A stretch of 64,000 nt of DNA from Chamaecrista fasciculata (lineage: Eukaryota; Streptophyta; Magnoliopsida; Fabales; Fabaceae): the NCBI GenBank assembly GCA_003254925.1, contig QANZ01042269.1, positions 10,281 to 74,280 of the forward strand, in the 5' to 3' direction. The notes beneath the pieces are model-generated. The model saw nothing but the letters and a program-made list of their open reading frames with translations, had not been told where the DNA came from and made no database searches. Shown piece by piece: positions 34,796-47,300 of the stretch; the stretch's first letter is position 1, and each line of letters opens with the position of its first letter. The position numbers were made by a program, and so were the translations under genes.

Positions 34796-35336
34796 GAGGA
34801 AACCTTCTATTTGGTTACTACTTTTTCACAGTTTCAACTATTTGGCCCCTGTATTTAAGAAATAGACTTTTTGGTCCCTCAAAAATTACAAATGGCAACT
34901 CATTAGTCCATGTAGCATATCTCCGTTACTGACACTGATGACCTGACCGTTAAGTGTACATGTGACACGTTAAATGTCATATATTTAACTATTTAGAATC
35001 ATCAAGGTTTGAAATTTGGAAATATTTCAATAGTTTATACCTTAATGAAACTTAACGTGTAATACAAATATTTGAGTCTGACTCAATTTTAGGCCGTTTA
35101 ATTATATTTATTGGTCTAGTTCGATTGGTTAAGGTGACTAGGATGCCGAAGTGGCATTTAATGGTGTCATGTAAGCATTTAACGTCCAAGTCATCAAGTA
35201 ATTTTACGGATATTCTAATTGAGTGACTAAATAGTTGACGATTATGATATATGAGGACTGAGTAATCTATTTCATTAAATAAGGGACCAAATCGCTGACT
35301 CAATAAAAAAAGAGGGACCAAATAGTAGATTTCTTC
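34796..35336. mobile_element. Mutator-like non-autonomous element, 541 bp
   Basis: The termini GAGGAAACCTTCTATTTGG and, inverted, GAAGAAATCTACTATTTGG start inverted repeats of about 85 bp containing TTTGG(C/T)CCC motifs. A perfect 9-bp duplication, ATTATAAAT, flanks it at 34787-34795 and 35337-35345. It is non-coding. It sits about 430 bp upstream of the ABC1K6 ATG. Confidence 0.85.
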
Positions 35337-35345
35337 ATTATAAAT

Positions 35346-35950
35346 TATTATACTACGAAGCAAACTTGTTGCAGCATCTAGCTGCAGATAATTAACGTAT
35401 TCACATTTTTTAGATTTATTTATTGGAGTTAATTGAATGAGTTTGGTATATATCAAAAAAAAAATTGAATTGAATGAGTTTGGTCTCCACTATATGTTGG
35501 TTTTTCTATAAAAAGAATTAATCGTTGTAATATTTATACGCAAATTATTATGTTTGATATAAGTGAAAGTTGACATCCTTAAAATATAACTTAACATGAT
35601 ATCACTATATCTATATATATGATTTAATTGATCAATTTGTTTTTTGCCAAAGATTTAATTAATCAATTGATACTTGCGGTTCACATTATTTTTTACGAAG
35701 TTTTTCACCATTTTAATTTTTAGAATTCAATCATACAGCATGAATGGATCAACAAGAAAATTAATATACAGCCCAGCAAACCAAAAATGGATGAATAAAC
35801 TTATTCAGCCGAAAAAGTTGTGATAAATTAGAAAATGAGCACAAAAACTCGAGGGACAAAAAAATATTGTAAATTTTATTGGGAGGGTTTTGGGACTTAA
35901 AATAATAAAACAAAACAGAACAAAAATGAATGTCGTAGCTAATAAACTTA
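35346..35950. other. Intergenic between element and VAMP72 gene
   Basis: This AT-rich stretch has no recognised gene. The part next to 35951 is the 3' UTR of the VAMP72 gene on the minus strand. Confidence 0.4.
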
Positions 35951-38394
35951 TTAACCACCTAAACAGCTGAAGCCATGACAGACAGACATAAAAACGATCA
36001 AAAACAAAGCAACAACGATACCAAAAACGATCAACTTCATCTTCATATTCTCAATCCACATTTTCCGTTTCACCTTCGTGCCCTGGGTTTTAAAATCTTG
36101 TGCCTGCACATTGCCAATTCAAGACAAATATTAGCTCTATAATAACCTAAACTAGGACTATCAATCTTACTTGATGGATAAATAAGTATCGCTTTAAGAA
36201 AAATAAAAGGCAAAGTTAATAATAAATCTAATAATTTGACCAACAAGAATTAATCACAAACACGCATATTAGTAATTAATGTAAATTATGTAAAGCATAT
36301 TATCTAATTGGATTGGAAGAAAACGCTCAAAATTCAAATGGCTATCTTAAATTTTCATGTACGAACCTGTGAGCGCAGGTTCTCAGTCTTATCCACTAGT
36401 AGCTCTATCTTCTCTCCACGGTCAAGAACCTGTAAGGAAATGAATTCTCTCAACCAAAAGTGATATCAGATGTTGATAAGACAATTGTAAGGTTAAAGAA
36501 AAATAAGAGTTTTTTTTACTTTGAAACAAAGCTGAAACTAGAGTAATGGTTTTTGAGTTCTACACAAAAATGACTCCAATACACACACACCCACACACAC
36601 ATACTTTAGGGAATTAGGGGCTAATAGAAAATGACTATAATTTTCTTTAAAAAAAAAACAGATCATTTTGTAAATGTATAAATCCAAATTTAATTGAAAC
36701 AAGGACAAAAAAAGTATATTTCTTCTTAAAACAACAAAGAGATTGTTAAAGTATCTGACTAAACATTTTCTTTGAGAGTTGCTAAACATTATTATTATTA
36801 TTTATTTATTTAAAAAATTAGCAACATTCATACTAATTAACCTTTTATAGTGGATGCCTAATAAAAAATAAAAAGTGTTCCCATTGATAAACGATTGTTG
36901 TGTAAGTGTTCAGTAATTGTACAGAAAAAAAAAAAAAGTGGCAAAATTTTAAAGGCCTTGCCTTCTCAATGTTCTCCATCATGACACCCTTGACTTCAGA
37001 AACCTGAGCCTTAACTTTGGCGAGCTTGCTTATCTCCTCAGGATGGTCCACACAGTACTGCATTTGATCTTTCAACTTGGGCCTACAAAAGGGCTAATTA
37101 GTTAATGCAAATAGATTATAATACACGTTTAGTTTTAAAAAAATCAAAATAATATAGTATTTAGTTTATAAATAGAACTAATTAGTATACTATTTTATTT
37201 TTACGGACTAAATTATTAGCTTGACGATTTTTTAATGACCAAATTGTTAGTTTATTCTAATCCAAATGTAATATAAAATTAACAATGCTGCAATAATTTT
37301 ACTAAAAATGAGATTTAAGTATACTCCTTTACTTACATCATTCATTTCAAAGAGAATTTTAAAAATGGTTTATATACTGAGAACATTTTTATTTTATCGA
37401 GTATAGTAATATATAAAAGGTACCCAAATTCCCTGTTGAGACCGCGAGCTGAAGCAGTGGCTGCCTTGCCGCCACCATACTTTTTGGTAAATTCCTCTTT
37501 AACGCGTTCGAGGAAGGCAATAGGAATCTGTCTACCAGCAGATTCAACGGCCACCACACAATATGCTACAACGTCCAAAGTGAGTGAAACATCAGCTTAT
37601 GAACAAATTTATGCATGTATGTCTATTCGATGTTAGTTTCAAATGATAAATCCAAAACAGACATAAGGTATGAAGGCGACGTGGATTTGAATGGAAAAAT
37701 ATAAAATTATATATCATGGATTTGAATGCTAAATATGATGAAGGCGACGTAACACACGCTCTGGATACCCAAAAAGTGTTATCATTTTGACAGTTTATAT
37801 ATTGAGAAATCTAATCAAAATGAATTAACCAATGAGGAATATAAAAGAAAAATATGTTCAATCTCAATAGCTTAATTATATGTTTGAGATTTCAATTGAT
37901 AAATATTAAACGTGAAACAGCCCAACTTTGAATTCGTCATTATAGCTGATAGATGATCGTGAAAATGGAAAGTGAAGGTAGAAAAATAAGAAATACATAG
38001 AATCACACTAGAAAGAAACAGAAAACGTAAACAGGACAATGATCAGCCATATCTGCATGTAACCATCAGAAAATAGATCACCCAAATCGGAATGGAGAAA
38101 AAGAGAGATCTAAATCAAATTAAAGTATCCGTCCCACGATAAAAGATAAAATAAAACAAACACAATAATAGAGATTAGATTCGAGATATGCGTGATTAAC
38201 TTACTGAAGCCGTTCTCAACGAGGTAATTGAAAGTGTGACCATCGCAATTATAGGTGAATCTGTTGTTGGAAGAAGGAAGCTTCTGGAGGCATTGAGAAG
38301 CGACGGTGGTGAAGTTTCCGGTGAATTCGGTGTACTCGGCGAGAATCACCGTGCCTCGAGCGACGAAGCTGTAGATCAGAGATTTTTGCCCCAT
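35951..38394 (-). CDS. VAMP72: VAMP72-group longin R-SNARE (VAMP721/VAMP726 type)
   Basis: Five coding exons on the minus strand: 38205-38394, 37424-37565, 36962-37082, 36367-36429 and 35951-36103, giving 222 residues. The start is the ATG of [15 protein letters not shown]; an upstream in-frame ATG is not conserved. Residues 1 to about 125 form the longin domain ([20 protein letters not shown]). About 127-187 is the R-SNARE motif with the central Arg in [19 protein letters not shown] hydrophobic C-terminal anchor follows ([18 protein letters not shown]). The protein drives fusion of secretory vesicles with the plasma membrane and cell plate with syntaxins such as SYP121 or KNOLLE. The third intron starts with GC, not GT (AAG/GCAAGG at 36961). 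The residues fit VAMP721/726 better than VAMP724 or VAMP727. The exact orthologue is uncertain. Confidence 0.93.
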
Positions 38395-41105
38395 TATCCT
38401 TAAAAACCCTAACCCCAATTTTAATTGATGAATGTCAGAGTTTGACAGAGTCGATAAGGAGAAGAATTAGAAGCAGAGAGAAAAAAAGAGATCATGAGGG
38501 TAGAGAACAAAAATGCTGGATTTGCGGTCGTTGGAGTTTTTGTGTGTATGGATGAGCACATTATTTTTGAGTCATGAGAAACATGCGGGAAGAGACGGAA
38601 GGTGACTCATTTCGTCATCGATACTAAAAATAGTATATTTATTCAGGATTCGAGGTTCATTTATGCGTTTTGGTCCCTCCAATCTTGCATTGATCGTCGA
38701 TGGTATATTGATATTGTTCGTAATTTTATATCTATCATTCTCTTCTCTCATTACTTTCAAGTTTGTTTTGTGATTTAATTTTCTTTTTGTGCTGCTACAT
38801 CAGATGATACTATGATACCAGCAAGCATAAGGCAACGCCTTTTGCGTGACTATTGGTATATTTTTTTGGCCTGGGACTATCGGATTTGCTATAATGTAAT
38901 GTAACGTGTGAGCCAGTGACATCTTGATTATGAGATTTATAAATTTTCATTATTGTTTGCCCAAAGCTACATTTTTAGTCGACAAATTTTATATTAATTT
39001 CTAATTTTTATTTATAAAATTTGTTTATTGTCAGTTTCATCTCTAAAATTTTATATCTTGCTCATTTTTATCTTTTGTCCTAATTTCATTCAATAAATTA
39101 ATAACAAGTTTATAATAGTTTTTAATATGAGTCATGATTTAATTCTTTTTTCATACAATCTTACATTATATGTGCTTGTTTGGCAATTAGGTCACAAAAG
39201 TTCAGGCCAAAAAAAAAAAGGTCACAAAAGTGAGGAAGACAGATTGGAAGGAAAAGGAATATTTGAACATATATTTTTTAAAATTGAATATAAGTAACTT
39301 CTCTAAAATATTTCAAATAAGAATATTTGAACATAATAAAAGAGAAGGAGAATGAGAAATTAAAAACCAATTTCTCATTATATTTTCTTCCATTTCTCAA
39401 CTTCTAAAATAAAGAGAAAATGTCTTATTCGGCTCCCTCTATTTCTCTCCATTAAGGTTTATTTGGATAATTAGAGAGAGAAATAAAGGGAGAATTTGGA
39501 AGGAGAGGAGAGAGAAGGGAATGAGAGACAAATCTCCATTTTCTCTCCTTCAAATTTGGAAAGTAATTTATATTTTGAAATATTTTAATTTGAGGTATTT
39601 TTTTTTATGCAAAATTTGAGGTATTTATAAAGAGAGGTATGAGTCCGTAAAATTTTCCCGTCCAATTTGGGTAAAAAAAATAATATTTAAGTACGAGTAT
39701 TTACCTGTTTAAAATTGTTGGACCGGATATAGGTCAAAGAGATGGGTACCTAACGCATAGGTAAAGGTTTGATATTATTTTAATTTTTTAAGATATAAAC
39801 ATATATTATAATATTAAATTATATTCTATATAAGTATAAAATTCAATTTTCTACCAACCGCATAGGTATAGGTTTGAAGATGAGGATGATAATTTTTTAC
39901 CGGGTTGAGTCTAAGGATTATGGTACCTTGTATAATGCTCATGAGTATTCTTATTAATCTCCAATCTAAAATAGCATAAAGTTTCAAAATGGTCATTTAT
40001 GTTCTTTGTTTTTATTTTTTGTTTCGAACTATTGAATATGATTATATCTATATTCTATCAAATTCGAGTGTGACAAGTTTGGATTTACGAGTTGCTTTTT
40101 ACGATTCATTTTTCTGTCAATTTGAAAAGAGATGAAACTGAGTCCAAAAACTGAGCCGCTCATTTTATTATTAAACAAATGAAGTTGATTATATTTTTTT
40201 CATTTCAAATCCAAATATGGTTACTGCAGAGCTACAAATTACTTTTAAATTTATTTGTTCAGTTAGAACCACTGGTAAATAATATTAAATGCATCTCAAA
40301 AATGAATATGAGACTAAAAATGAAAATTTTGAAAACATATAGGGATACTTTGAAACAAAAGAAGATATAAAATGAAAGTAAAATTTGTTCCATTAATAAA
40401 GAATCAAAATGAGATTTTAACCATTATATTATATAAATAATTACCCGTGTAGATTTTTTTTTACCTGAAATATAATTCATTCACAAGCAAGGCAATGCCA
40501 AGGTAACACACGAAAACAAAGCAAAAAAAGCAGCATCATTAGACATGATATCAACTAACAAATGTGGGGGTTTTGCAACCCATCCTCGTGTAAGACAAAT
40601 TGGCAAGACAATCAACTGCCAAATTAACAGATTTAGGGATCAAACTAAAGGTACAACCAATAGACTCAAAGCAACAATAATTATTTGATAAAACGCCGCC
40701 TTGGAAGTCGCCATGGAAGCAAACAAGAGACAACGTCGTGGACATATCTAACCCAGAACAAAACTCCATCGAGCACCCAAAAACTAGAATCAAACTTGGA
40801 AGTCGCCGTGGAAGCCAAACCAGAAGTCGTCGTAAGATGCCTAGTCCGTAGTCGTCGTCGCAGAGAAAGTCAGACAAGATTGATGTCGTAGGATCTTTGA
40901 TCCAAAGCACTGCCGCCACAAAAATGCTTGAAATAAAGTAACACTCTCATAAAGAGAGAAAATAACCCTCATAGGAGAGGGATTTATCACTCTAAATAAA
41001 CAAAGGAGGGTCACTGCTGCTAAGACAACGGTGGCCCAAAGGAGCTTCGCACCGAAGAAAGAAAGCACGTTAATCTTGTTATGGTTTGTAAAACCAAACA
41101 ATTAA
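38395..41105. other. Intergenic with decayed repeats; possible LINE RNase H remnant
   Basis: The promoter of the VAMP72 gene lies just above 38395 with no diagnostic motif. Bases 39000-40440 are AT-rich. Bases 39400-39560 have GA-rich inverted stretches that may be a decayed MITE. On the minus strand at about 40560-40680 the frame reads ESIGCTFSLIPKSVNLAVDC, which resembles the end of the RNase H-like domain of plant retroelements. The rest of that open frame (40551-40919) is not recognisable, so I do not call a gene. Confidence 0.4.
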
Positions 41106-41430
41106 GGATCCGTTTGGTTGGAGGGAAAAGGGAGGTATGTAAAGTAAAGGCACATATATTCCAATACTTTCAGGTGTTTGGTATGTCAATTTGAGCTATG
41201 TAAAGTGGATTACAATGTAAAGGCATTTACATTACATAGGTCATTTTTCTTTACTTCACATTTCTGATGTAATCCAAGTCTACCTAGGGAATTATGGTAG
41301 AATTCCTAATTTGCCCCNACTTTCAATCTTTACCTACTTTACATACCCTCAACTACTTTTCCTTTCCCTCACAAATTTTCCCTTGTAAAACTCTTTCCTT
41401 TACTTACCCCAAATGGTACCAAACGGACCC
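41106..41430. mobile_element. Tourist-like (PIF/Harbinger) MITE, 325 bp
   Basis: The ends GGATCCGTTTGGTTGG and, inverted, GGGTCCGTTTGGTACC are imperfect inverted repeats of the GTTTGG type. They are flanked by the trinucleotide TAA on both sides (41103-41105, 41431-41433), as expected for PIF/Harbinger insertions. The interior is non-coding and has one ambiguous base near 41318. Confidence 0.72.
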
Positions 41431-41523
41431 TAAATGTCACTTCCATGATCCATTAATAAAGAATCAATAGCATCGGTTTATTTGCTACATAGCCAAACAA
41501 GGAACAACCGACTAATCAGTTTT

Positions 41524-43923
41524 GAGTAAACTACCAAATTGGTCCCTGGATTATTACCTCACTGACAGATTGGTCCCTGAATTAAGGACATTGACAAATA
41601 GGTCCCCAAATTTTACTAACGTTAGTCAAATTGGTCATTCCGTTAAATCACCGTTAGCCAAGATGCTGACGTGGCCGTTAACTGCTGACGTGGCACGTTA
41701 AATGCCACGTCAGCAGTTGAAAAACTGAAAAAAATAAAATAAAATAAAATAAAATAATGCCAACTGTGTATTTCCTGCCACATAAGCATTAATATTTAAA
41801 AAAAAAACATTTCATCTCTTCTTCAAATTGGTCCCTGAGTTCAATTTTTATCTCATTATTTTCAATTCCTCCTCTTTTCTTCATCTTCATTCATTTTAGT
41901 CCCAAATCCTAAAAATAAAATTGTAAAGTGTCCAAAAACTCTTCCAAACATTCTAATTTAATCCTTAAAAGTATTAAAAACCCTAAAATATAAACCCTAA
42001 ATCCTAAAACCCTAAAATCCTAAACCCTAAAACCTAAACCCTAAAACCCTAAAATCCCAAAATCATAAAGTGCCCCAAAACACTTCCAAACATTTCAATT
42101 TAGTCCTTAAAAATATTAAAAACACTAAAACCTAAACTCTAAACCCTAAAACTATAAGCCCTAAACCCTAAACCCTAAAAAAATCTAATTTGAGTAATTA
42201 GGTCTCTCACCCATTCTTATCTCATTATTCTCAATTCCCACTCCTTTCATCATCTTCATTCATTTTAGTCCCAAATCCTCGAAATAAAATTATAAAGTGT
42301 CCCAAACTCCAAACCTCAAACCCTAAACCCTAAAACCTTAAATCCCAAATCCCTAATTTGTTTTAATCCCTAAACCCCCTAAAATATTTTTTTAATCCCT
42401 AATCCTAACTGGGGAAGTTGTCATTTGTCAAGAATTCCATACACAAAGCAAAACAAAAACGAGCCATTTCACAAACAATCAGAAAATCAACAATTCATCA
42501 TCCTTCATCTTCATCCACCGCCGGCGTGTTCATCTTCATCCACCGCCCGGCGTGTTCATCTTCATCATTATCATCTTCATCTTAAACCGAGATGGAGAGA
42601 GAGAGTGAAATCGAGGGAAATTTAGTATGAGAGCGAAATTGAAATCGGAATCGAGAGAGAAATTGAAATCGAAATTGAGAGAGAGATAGAGAGCGAAATC
42701 GAGAGCAATTGATATTGAGCGAAATCTGGGTTGTCGAGCGAAATTGAAATCGAGCGAAATCGTAATCGGATGATGAAGATTTTTTCTGGGTTGTCACTGA
42801 TGTTTTCTATTGCTTTGAGTTTGTTTTGATTTCTGGCTTTGATTTGTAAAGAGCGTAATCGAAACCAGATGATGAAGATTTTTTCTGGTTTTGATTTGTG
42901 AAGACTTGCGAAAAAGAATGGCAAGATCTCATGCTCAAAAACCCATCTTTTTCTGTGTGGTGTGGCCTGTGGGTCTTTCTCGCTGTAAAGGGAAATATGG
43001 TTGGAAGGGAGAAGGAGATGGGTTTATTCACAAAGCAGTAAATGAAGATGAAGATGTGATGAAGAAGGAGATGGTTAATTGTGAAGATGATGAAGGTGAT
43101 GATGAAGATGAAGATGTTATGAAGAAGGAGATGGTTACTTTGTGAAGATGAAGATGAAGATGAAGATGAAGATGAAGATGAAGATGATGACGTTGATGAA
43201 ATTAGAGTTTTGGGACCAAAATGTTTTTTATTTTTAAATTCTGATTTAATAAATTTGAGGCAAGAGGAAAGTAGGATTTATGGACCAAATTGCAAGAGAG
43301 TAGTTTTTTTTAGGGGTTTAGGATTTAGGGATTAAGGGTTAGGGTTTAGGGGTTTAGGGTTTTAGATTTTAGGGTTTAGGGTTTAGGTTTTAGGATTTTA
43401 GAGTTTGAGATTTTAGGATTTTAGGGTTTTTAATATTTTTAAGGACTAAATTGAAATGTTTGGAAGGGTTTTGGAACACTTTACAATTTTAGGATTTTAG
43501 GGTTTTAGGGTTTAAGATTTTAGGGTTTAGGGTTTTAGGTTTTAGGGTTCTTAATACTTTTAAGGACTAAATTGTAATGTTTGGATGAGTTTTGAGACAC
43601 TTTACAGTTTTAGGATTTTATGGTTTATGGTTTAAGGTTTAGAGTTTAGGGTTTAGATTTTAGGGTTTTTAATACTTTTAAGGATTAAATTGAAATGTTT
43701 TGGAAGAGTTTTGTGACACTTTACAATTTTATTTTGAAGATTTGGGACTAAAATAAATGATGATGATGAAAAAGAGGGGGAATTGAAAATAATGGGATAA
43801 GAATGGGTGAGTAAAAATTTAATTTTTTTTTTTGAAAAAAAATATAACTCACGGACTAATTTGATTTTTGAAGGTGTTTTTTTTAAGTATTAATGCTTAC
43901 GTGGTATATCATGCACAGTTGGC

Positions 43924-43954
<31 letters not shown>

Positions 43955-44156
43955 TTTTTTCAGTTTTTCAACTGTTGACGTGACACCCACGTCAGCAGTT
44001 AACGGCCACGTCAGCGTGTTGCCTAACGACAACTTCACAGAAGGACCAATTTGACTAACGTTAGTAAAATTCGGAGATATATTTGTCAATTTCCTTAATT
44101 CAGGGACCAATCTATCAGCGAGGCAATAATCCAGGGACGAATTTGGTAGTTTACTC
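41524..44156. mobile_element. Large Mutator-like element, 2.6 kb, with very long TIRs
   Basis: The termini GAGTAAACTACCAAATT are identical inverted at both ends. The inverted repeats can be followed for at least 450 bp, with shared blocks such as ACTAACGTTAGTCAAATTGG, GCTGACGTGGCCGTTAACTG and GTCCCAAATC. They continue into degenerate TTTAGGG/CCCTAAA arrays (41930-42350 and 43310-43720). A perfect 10-bp duplication, AATCAGTTTT, lies at 41514-41523 and 44157-44166. The centre (about 42400-43270) holds GA-rich repeats and an open frame, 42891-43145, ending in Asp/Glu-rich repeats, which is probably not a gene. No transposase is visible, so the element is non-autonomous. Its right end is 205 bp from the CTF18 start codon. 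Confidence 0.88.
43144..43190 (+). repeat. (GAAGAT)n microsatellite inside the large element
   Basis: About seven consecutive GAAGAT units lie in the central part of the Mutator-like element, near a looser GATGAAGATG repeat at 43045-43110. Confidence 0.85.
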
Positions 44157-44231
44157 AATCAGTTTTTCTCATCGAACAAGGGTAATATCGAAATTTCGTA
44201 ATTCTCTCCCTCATTTCTTTATCTTCAATAC

Positions 44232-44243
44232 TTTGGCGCCAAA
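44232..44243. promoter_or_regulatory. Palindromic E2F site before CTF18
   Basis: TTTGGCGCCAAA is a perfect palindrome containing two opposed TTTGGCGC E2F motifs. It is about 120 bp upstream of the CTF18 ATG and 75 bp beyond the end of the Mutator-like element. E2F sites drive G1/S expression of replication genes, which fits CTF18. Function is inferred from the motif and context only. Confidence 0.75.
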
Positions 44244-44360
44244 ACAATTCCTAGCCGCCTTTTTTTTTTTTGGTTTCATCTTCTATGCATTTCGTATTCT
44301 ACTGAACTGAAATCTGCAGTAACCTTCGCCGTCGGATATTGTTTTCCATCTCCAGTTCAA

Positions 44361-47300
44361 ATGGACATGGACATTGATATGGACATTCCACTTCCAGAAG
44401 AGCTCGAATTGCTGGAATCGAATGCTTATCTTCTCGAAGACTACCCAGACCTGGAACCACCTGAACCCTACCCGGAGGAAGACCAAGGAGCGAAATCACC
44501 AGATCTTCAATCTGATCCTGAAGTCGAAATCACTGGTCACAAACGATCTAGGTTGGATAGTCCAGATGAGGATAGTTCAGAAGCCGTCGGGCCATCGGAC
44601 GAGAAAAGGAGCAGGATTGACGATTCGGCGCGGGAGAACGATGAGGATTGGCTTCGCTACTCGCCACCCCAGGAGAGCGATCCTGTAGTGGAAGACCTAG
44701 TGGGATTTGTGAAGGAGAAGACGGTATCCAGGTATGCATCGGAAATTGATGGGGAGTGTATGCCGGTTACTGCACCCAATGGCGATAGGGTTTATGCGAA
44801 ATTAGATAGGTTGGAAGGGGAGGAAAGGTTGAAGAAACTGGACGTGAGAAAAAAGTCTGATGGTAGGATTTCATAAACTGTCATTTCGGTTAATATATAT
44901 CTACTTACCACATTCAGTTACTTGTTTGGTGTCTGAGAAACTGAAAAAATAAAAGAAACTTGGATACTCTGCACTTTCTTTTTTAATGATTGACTGACAA
45001 TTGATATTCCGAATGTCTGCATCAGAAAATTCATGGAATTAAATAAAATTTGAATAGCTTCAGCTTTATTTTTGGTCTCTAATGGAGTGTTTCGATTTAT
45101 TTTTACAAAATTGATTGACTCAATTTTTATGTTGTGCTTGTTGGTGCTCTATATATGCTACAAGTGGCAGCCATAGCTGAAGGGACAGTAATCTCTTGAA
45201 CTTAAATTTTTTATCATAAAGTTGAGATTTGGTTATACTATCATGCAATAAACACGCCCCTTAGTTGGTTCAACCTCAAAGGAAATAGTGGTTTGATAAC
45301 AGTGGCCTCAAGTTATGAGATTTGGTATTAAATGCATTGCTGGTAAGGCCGCCTCCTGTTATTCCACACAGACCATTGCAGATGTAATGGGTTTTGGTGC
45401 ATTTTGTTGAATTTCATTACATTTCTAGGACGCATATTAACACTTTTTGGTTTTTGCTTTGTAGTCCTTGGTTGGCATTATCTTTACTCTTTTAGTATGC
45501 CCTTCACTATCAAATTTCAAAATGGCATCTCCCCTAGACATAAGTTTCTGATGTCTTGATATATTGAGCGTTGGTTCTAACTCCCATGCCTTTACACAGT
45601 CCTTACTCTTATTGCTTTATGCCTCTTACAGAAAAAAAAGAGTCATAAGAGCAGAGTGGTCTAGTAAAATAAATGGTTTAAACGCTTCTGGATTCATATA
45701 TGTAGATAACCTCTTCGAAGGAAATAACAATGTGTTGTGTTGTAGAGCAGAAAAAGTAGTTTGTTTGTTTCTGTCATTGGCCCATTTCGTTATCCTTTCT
45801 GAAGTACAGTATTTTCACATATGTGCTTCCGGTATTCTCGTTGTTTAAGATGAACTGTTTTTCTTTCCCCAATCTCATTGATAATTTTTTATGTAGAAAT
45901 TTGATTCTATCAATGTATTGCTAAGGTTTGTATCCTCAAACATATAAAGAGGATTATTGTATCCTCAAAATTTACAATTTCATGCAGTTGATGACTTCGA
46001 ATTTATTTCTAGCAGATCTTATTTTGGAACCCATTAATATTCTATTTGAGAAATTGGAGCAGGAGGCTTTCACTAAGGTTTGCAGTTTGAAGTACTCTGT
46101 TCTTAGCTAAAAACTTTGCTTTGTTACTTAGACAACTTATAGAATTGTTCATCGAACATAACCTCTGTTTTCTTTAATGCTAATTCTCACGACGTTGAAG
46201 ACCTTGAGAGCTAGTTCCGAATGCCAAAGTGTTCCAGATGCTACTGAAACTCCACTTGTCCATGAGAAACTTTGGGTAGATAAATATACTCCGAAATCAT
46301 TTACCGAGCTTCTTAGTGATGAACACACTAATCGTGAGGTACATAATTAGCACCTGCATTTCTCGACCTGTTAGTTACAGTTGCTTGAGTTGAAAGTAAA
46401 TCTTTAACTTCCTTGGCTTTTGTTGATTTGATTGTTGACCAAGGACAGGTTCTCCTGTGGTTGAAGCAATGGGATTCTAGTGTATTTGGATCTGAAATTC
46501 GAAGTACATCAGATGAGGTTTTATCTGCTTTGAAACGACATTCTACTATTGCCCAACATCATAAACCTTCAGCTTCAAACTTTCAGAGGATGAACAGAGG
46601 GTCCAAATGGGCAAACAGTAGATATGGGCATTCTAGAAGTACGGATGAAAGTGGTGATTCAAAGGGCATTCAGGATATATCAGATAAGAAGGCAAAGCAT
46701 ACCGGTCAACCTGAACAGAAGGTAATTACGGCTTATCATCTGTTTCAGTAGATTCCTTATTTCCTCTTAGTTGTGCAGCTGTTCGTTAATTTATAAGCTT
46801 TTGTTATTTGTTGTTATAGGGTAGTAAGTGTTGAAAGCCATAGCTAACCGAACATATAAAATGTATCAGATCCTCTTGCTTTGTGGCCCACCAGGACTTG
46901 GAAAAACTACACTCGCACACATAGCTGCTAGACATTGTGGATATCACGTGGTGGAGGTATTGTACTGTCATGAACATGCAGAATCATGAGTCTTCAAGTT
47001 GCATTATCTTATTGTGATAGTCAATTTTTATGTGTTTGCTAATGTTTAATGTGCTCAACAACATTTCATTACTTATATTCGTTGGTGATTTTAAAATTTT
47101 TCAAATTATGACATTGCACTGTTTACATTTATGAGTTAGAATTTAGGTGATGTGGGCAAGTAAAATTTCTCGGTGATATTTGTTTTAATTTTTAATTTCT
47201 TAATTCTTATATAATTTTACAACGCAAGTAATATTTTCTCTATAGTTTTGATCAACTTGTTTGATTAGTTGAATTGGGAAACAATCCTTTTTCCAGTTTG

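Noticed and set aside
42891..43145. Open frame with an Asp/Glu-rich repetitive C terminus inside the large Mutator-like element
   Set aside because: Its second half is produced by GATGAAGATG repeats, it matches no transposase or known family, and it lies within a repeat. It is more likely chance coding capacity.
41930..43720. TTTAGGG-like arrays as a telomere or interstitial telomeric repeat
   Set aside because: The units are degenerate and irregular, they occur inverted in both arms of one transposon, and unique genes lie on both sides.
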